Below, one piece after another: positions 6,665 to 7,961 of a stretch of DNA of 7,961 nucleotides (position 1 is the first letter of the stretch; every line of letters starts with the position of its first letter). This DNA comes from an uncultured Prevotellaceae bacterium (GTDB lineage Bacteria; Bacteroidota; Bacteroidia; Bacteroidales; Bacteroidaceae): assembly GCA_945827465.1 (NCBI GenBank), contig CALZOH010000153.1:1-7961 (forward strand), in the 5' to 3' direction. The notes beneath the pieces were generated by a model. It was not told the DNA's origin. It saw only the letters and a list, made by a program, of their open reading frames with translations, and did not search any database. Made by a program: the position numbers and the translations under genes.

Positions 6665-6700
6665 GTAATACATTCGTTCGGTGAATCCAAACAAAATGTT

Positions 6701-6708
6701 TAATTTTG
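6701..6708 (+). promoter_or_regulatory. Probable Bacteroidota -7 promoter element TAATTTTG
   Basis: TAATTTTG matches TAnnTTTG exactly and stands in an AT-rich stretch between the last operon gene and the tRNA. A TTCG at 6677-6680, 20 nt upstream, is only a weak -33 box. Transcription would start near 6715, about 78 nt before the mature tRNA, and could continue into the phosphodiesterase gene. The 84 nt between this element and the tRNA hold no gene that I recognise. Confidence 0.5.
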
Positions 6709-6792
6709 CACAGGTTTCGCGCGACATCGAGCGAGGCTTTTGAGGGTCTGTAGCAAGGGTCAAACATTGTCCGACAGCGCAGACGAGGGAAT

Positions 6793-6864
6793 GCACCCGT
6801 AGTTCAATGGATAGAATGGCGGATTCCGGTTCCGGTGATAAGAGTTCGATTCTCTTCGGGTGTA
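6793..6864 (+). tRNA. tRNA-Arg (anticodon CCG)
   Basis: A complete 72-nt cloverleaf can be folded by hand. The acceptor stem is GCACCCG/CGGGTGT with one terminal G-U pair, followed by discriminator A6864. U8-A9 precede the D arm GTTC/GAAT with loop AATGGATA, which contains the GG pair. The anticodon loop is TTCCGGT with U33 and G37, giving anticodon CCG, which reads the arginine codon CGG. The variable loop is 4 nt, and the T arm is AAGAG/CTCTT with loop TTCGATT. Position 27-43 is a G-G mismatch, leaving four anticodon-stem pairs. The CCA end is not encoded (ACG follows), so it would be added after transcription. The mature gene overlaps the start of a spurious ORF extending into the downstream gene. 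Confidence 0.95.
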
Positions 6865-6881
6865 CGTATCATTGGGTTAAG

Positions 6882-6917
6882 GAAGGAGTAGGAGCATCTT
6901 GTTCCGCTCCAACCTTC
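6882..6917 (+). other. Interrupted hairpin between tRNA-Arg and the phosphodiesterase gene
   Basis: GAAGG (6882-6886) pairs with CCTTC (6913-6917) and GGAGC (6891-6895) with GCTCC (6906-6910). They are separated by a small internal loop (AGTA/AA) and enclose a 10-nt apical loop. No T-run follows, so it is unlikely to be an intrinsic terminator. It could be a processing or stability element in the phosphodiesterase leader. One mismatched -7-like box (TATCATTG, 6867-6874) sits just upstream and could be a separate promoter for the next gene. Confidence 0.35.
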
Positions 6918-6965
6918 AATCGAAAGAATACTGAAATTATAGACACCAATCCAATTAATAAGATC

Positions 6966-7724
6966 ATGATGAAAAGAACATTCATTTGGTCACTCTGCCT
7001 CATGTTAGCAGTCGAGGTGATGGCCGATGTAAAAGTGATTGCCCATCGCGGATATTGGCGCGCTCCGGGTTCAGCTCAGAATAGTTTGAGTTCCTATCAA
7101 AACGCCGACAGAGTAGGTTGCTGGGGTTCGGAGTTGGACCTCTGGATGACGAAAGACGGTAGGGTAGTAGTCAACCACGATGCCACCTTCAAAGGCGTTA
7201 CCATACAGGATGCCACCTTTGAAGAAGTACGTAAAATCAAGCTCGACAACGGTGAAGTGATTCCCACACTCGAGGAGTATTTGGCCGTTGCAAAGAAGGG
7301 CAAGAGCCGACTCGTGATAGAAATCAAGACGCACAAGGATTTGTATCAGCTGCACCAGTGCATAGACAAAACCATCGAGGCCGTCAAGAAGTTCAAGATG
7401 CAGAAGGACGTTGACTACATAGCCTTCAGCTACGCCGCAGTGCTGCGAATCATCGAGAAAACACCCAAGGGTACCCCTGTGTACTACCTCAACGGAGACA
7501 TGGAGCCCCAAAAACTGAAGGAGATAGGATGTGCAGGCCCCGACTACGAGCAAACCGTCTTCCTCAAGAAACATCCGGAGTGGATCAAACAATGCCAGGA
7601 CCTGGGCATGAAAGTCAACGTTTGGACCGTGGACAACGAAGATAACATGAAAGCTCTCATCGAACACGGTGTAGACTTCATTACTACGAATGAACCCGAG
7701 GTTCTTCAGAAACTGTTGAAATAA
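6966..7724 (+). CDS. Exported glycerophosphodiester phosphodiesterase
   Basis: This enzyme hydrolyses glycerophosphodiesters (deacylated phospholipids) to glycerol-3-phosphate and an alcohol, here in the periplasm, since a signal peptide (MKRTFIW... to VMA, about 20 residues) precedes the domain. Counting from the second ATG (6969, 251 aa), it shows the GDPD signature: catalytic H26 in AHRG, N38 in the NSL motif, metal-binding E55 and D57 in SELDLWMTKDG, catalytic H70 in NHD, metal ligand E118 in VIEIK, and the C-terminal NVWTVD (217-222) and ITTNEPE. About 250 residues is normal for the family, and no part is missing. Two adjacent ATG codons (6966, 6969) are possible starts. The frame stays open upstream to 6807, but that would run through the tRNA. 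It is followed by a strong terminator. There is no lipobox. Confidence 0.93.
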   Translation: MMKRTFIWSLCLMLAVEVMADVKVIAHRGYWRAPGSAQNSLSSYQNADRVGCWGSELDLWMTKDGRVVVNHDATFKGVTIQDATFEEVRKIKLDNGEVIPTLEEYLAVAKKGKSRLVIEIKTHKDLYQLHQCIDKTIEAVKKFKMQKDVDYIAFSYAAVLRIIEKTPKGTPVYYLNGDMEPQKLKEIGCAGPDYEQTVFLKKHPEWIKQCQDLGMKVNVWTVDNEDNMKALIEHGVDFITTNEPEVLQKLLK

Positions 7725-7757
7725 ATTTTCATAGTTTATTATAATTAATATTGATTA

Positions 7758-7796
7758 AGAAGGACACCTCGTGAGAGTTGTCCTTCTATTATTTTT
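7758..7796 (+). terminator. Intrinsic terminator after the phosphodiesterase gene
   Basis: AGAAGGACA (7758-7766) pairs perfectly with TGTCCTTCT (7779-7787). Inside, after one C-U mismatch, CTC/GAG closes a GTGA tetraloop of the GNRA type. The stem is followed by the T-rich ATTATTTTTAG. It lies 33 nt past the stop codon and ends transcription of the tRNA-gdpD unit. Confidence 0.9.
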
Positions 7797-7819
7797 AGTC
7801 CATCGGGGCAACCCCCCAA

Positions 7820-7961
7820 CCCAACATACCCAAAAAATCAATCGAACAACCGTAGGGGCGTATCGCATACGCCCTGAAAAGAGCGGAAACGAAACCAACC
7901 CATCCCCCAACATACCCAAGAAATCAATCGAACATGTGTAGGGGCGTATCGCATACGCCCT
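7820..7961 (-). repeat. Two copies of the 86-bp-period hairpin repeat, inverted relative to the left-end array
   Basis: The reverse complement of the left-end repeat appears twice, with hairpin cores at 7856-7874 and 7942-7960, again exactly 86 bp apart. The copies share about 56 bp with roughly 4 mismatches: the palindrome, the CTAC flank, then TGTTCGATTGATT, then TTGGGTATGTTGGG. The TGTTCGATTGATT segment is also recognisable in the third left-end unit. The spacer at 7876-7905 is not obviously related to the corresponding part of the left-end units. The last copy runs to the window edge, so the array probably continues. Confidence 0.9.

Noticed and set aside
6807..6965. N-terminal extension of the phosphodiesterase reading frame from 6807
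   Set aside because: It lies over the tRNA-Arg gene and encodes no recognisable sequence, while a clear signal peptide starts at 6966/6969.
1..7961. Composite transposon or genomic island bounded by inverted repeats
   Set aside because: No transposase, integrase or target duplication is visible, and the content (tRNA, queDE, metabolic and envelope genes) looks like core chromosome. The repeats are short hairpin units rather than insertion sequences.

Overview
The window looks like chromosomal DNA from a member of the Bacteroidales (a Prevotella-, Porphyromonas- or Tannerella-like organism; I cannot name the species). Three things support this: promoter elements of the Bacteroidota form TAnnTTTG, start codons mostly without a clear Shine-Dalgarno sequence, and protein families typical of the order (DUF4855, M64 'IgA' peptidase with its own N-terminal domain, DUF5103/T9SS plug). 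Every convincing gene lies on the + strand.

Layout. Positions 1-258 are three head-to-tail copies of an 86-bp non-coding repeat, each carrying a near-palindromic hairpin. A GC-rich leader with a Bacteroidota-type promoter follows (259-446). A tight run of seven genes then spans 447-6664 with gaps of 18 bp or less and two ATGA overlaps, so it is probably one operon: queD, queE, an exported DUF4855 protein, an exported M64 metallopeptidase, an exported DUF5103/T9SS-plug-like protein, a D-2-hydroxyacid dehydrogenase and a TRIC/UPF0126 membrane protein. A second promoter (6701-6708) precedes a tRNA-Arg(CCG) at 6793-6864. An exported glycerophosphodiester phosphodiesterase follows (6966-7724) and ends at a strong intrinsic terminator (7758-7796). 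The window closes with two more copies of the 86-bp-period repeat in the opposite orientation to the copies at the left end.

How the genes work together. QueD and QueE are consecutive steps of 7-deazaguanine (queuosine precursor) synthesis and are translationally overlapped. The next three genes all encode Sec-exported proteins of the periplasm or envelope: a putative glycan-active protein, a zinc peptidase, and a protein related to the plug of the type IX secretion translocon. None of them carries a lipobox. The last two operon genes are a cytoplasmic NAD(P)-dependent reductase and an inner-membrane channel or transporter. No obvious pathway joins the Q-precursor genes to the envelope genes, so the grouping may reflect conserved gene order rather than shared function.

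The observations most worth following up are the inverted flanking 86-bp repeats, a G9 homopolymer in the 5' part of the plug-like gene (a possible phase-variation tract), a 12-bp perfect palindrome just upstream of queD, and the tRNA-to-gdpD junction, which has no terminator. I did not find a clearly new defence or mobile system.
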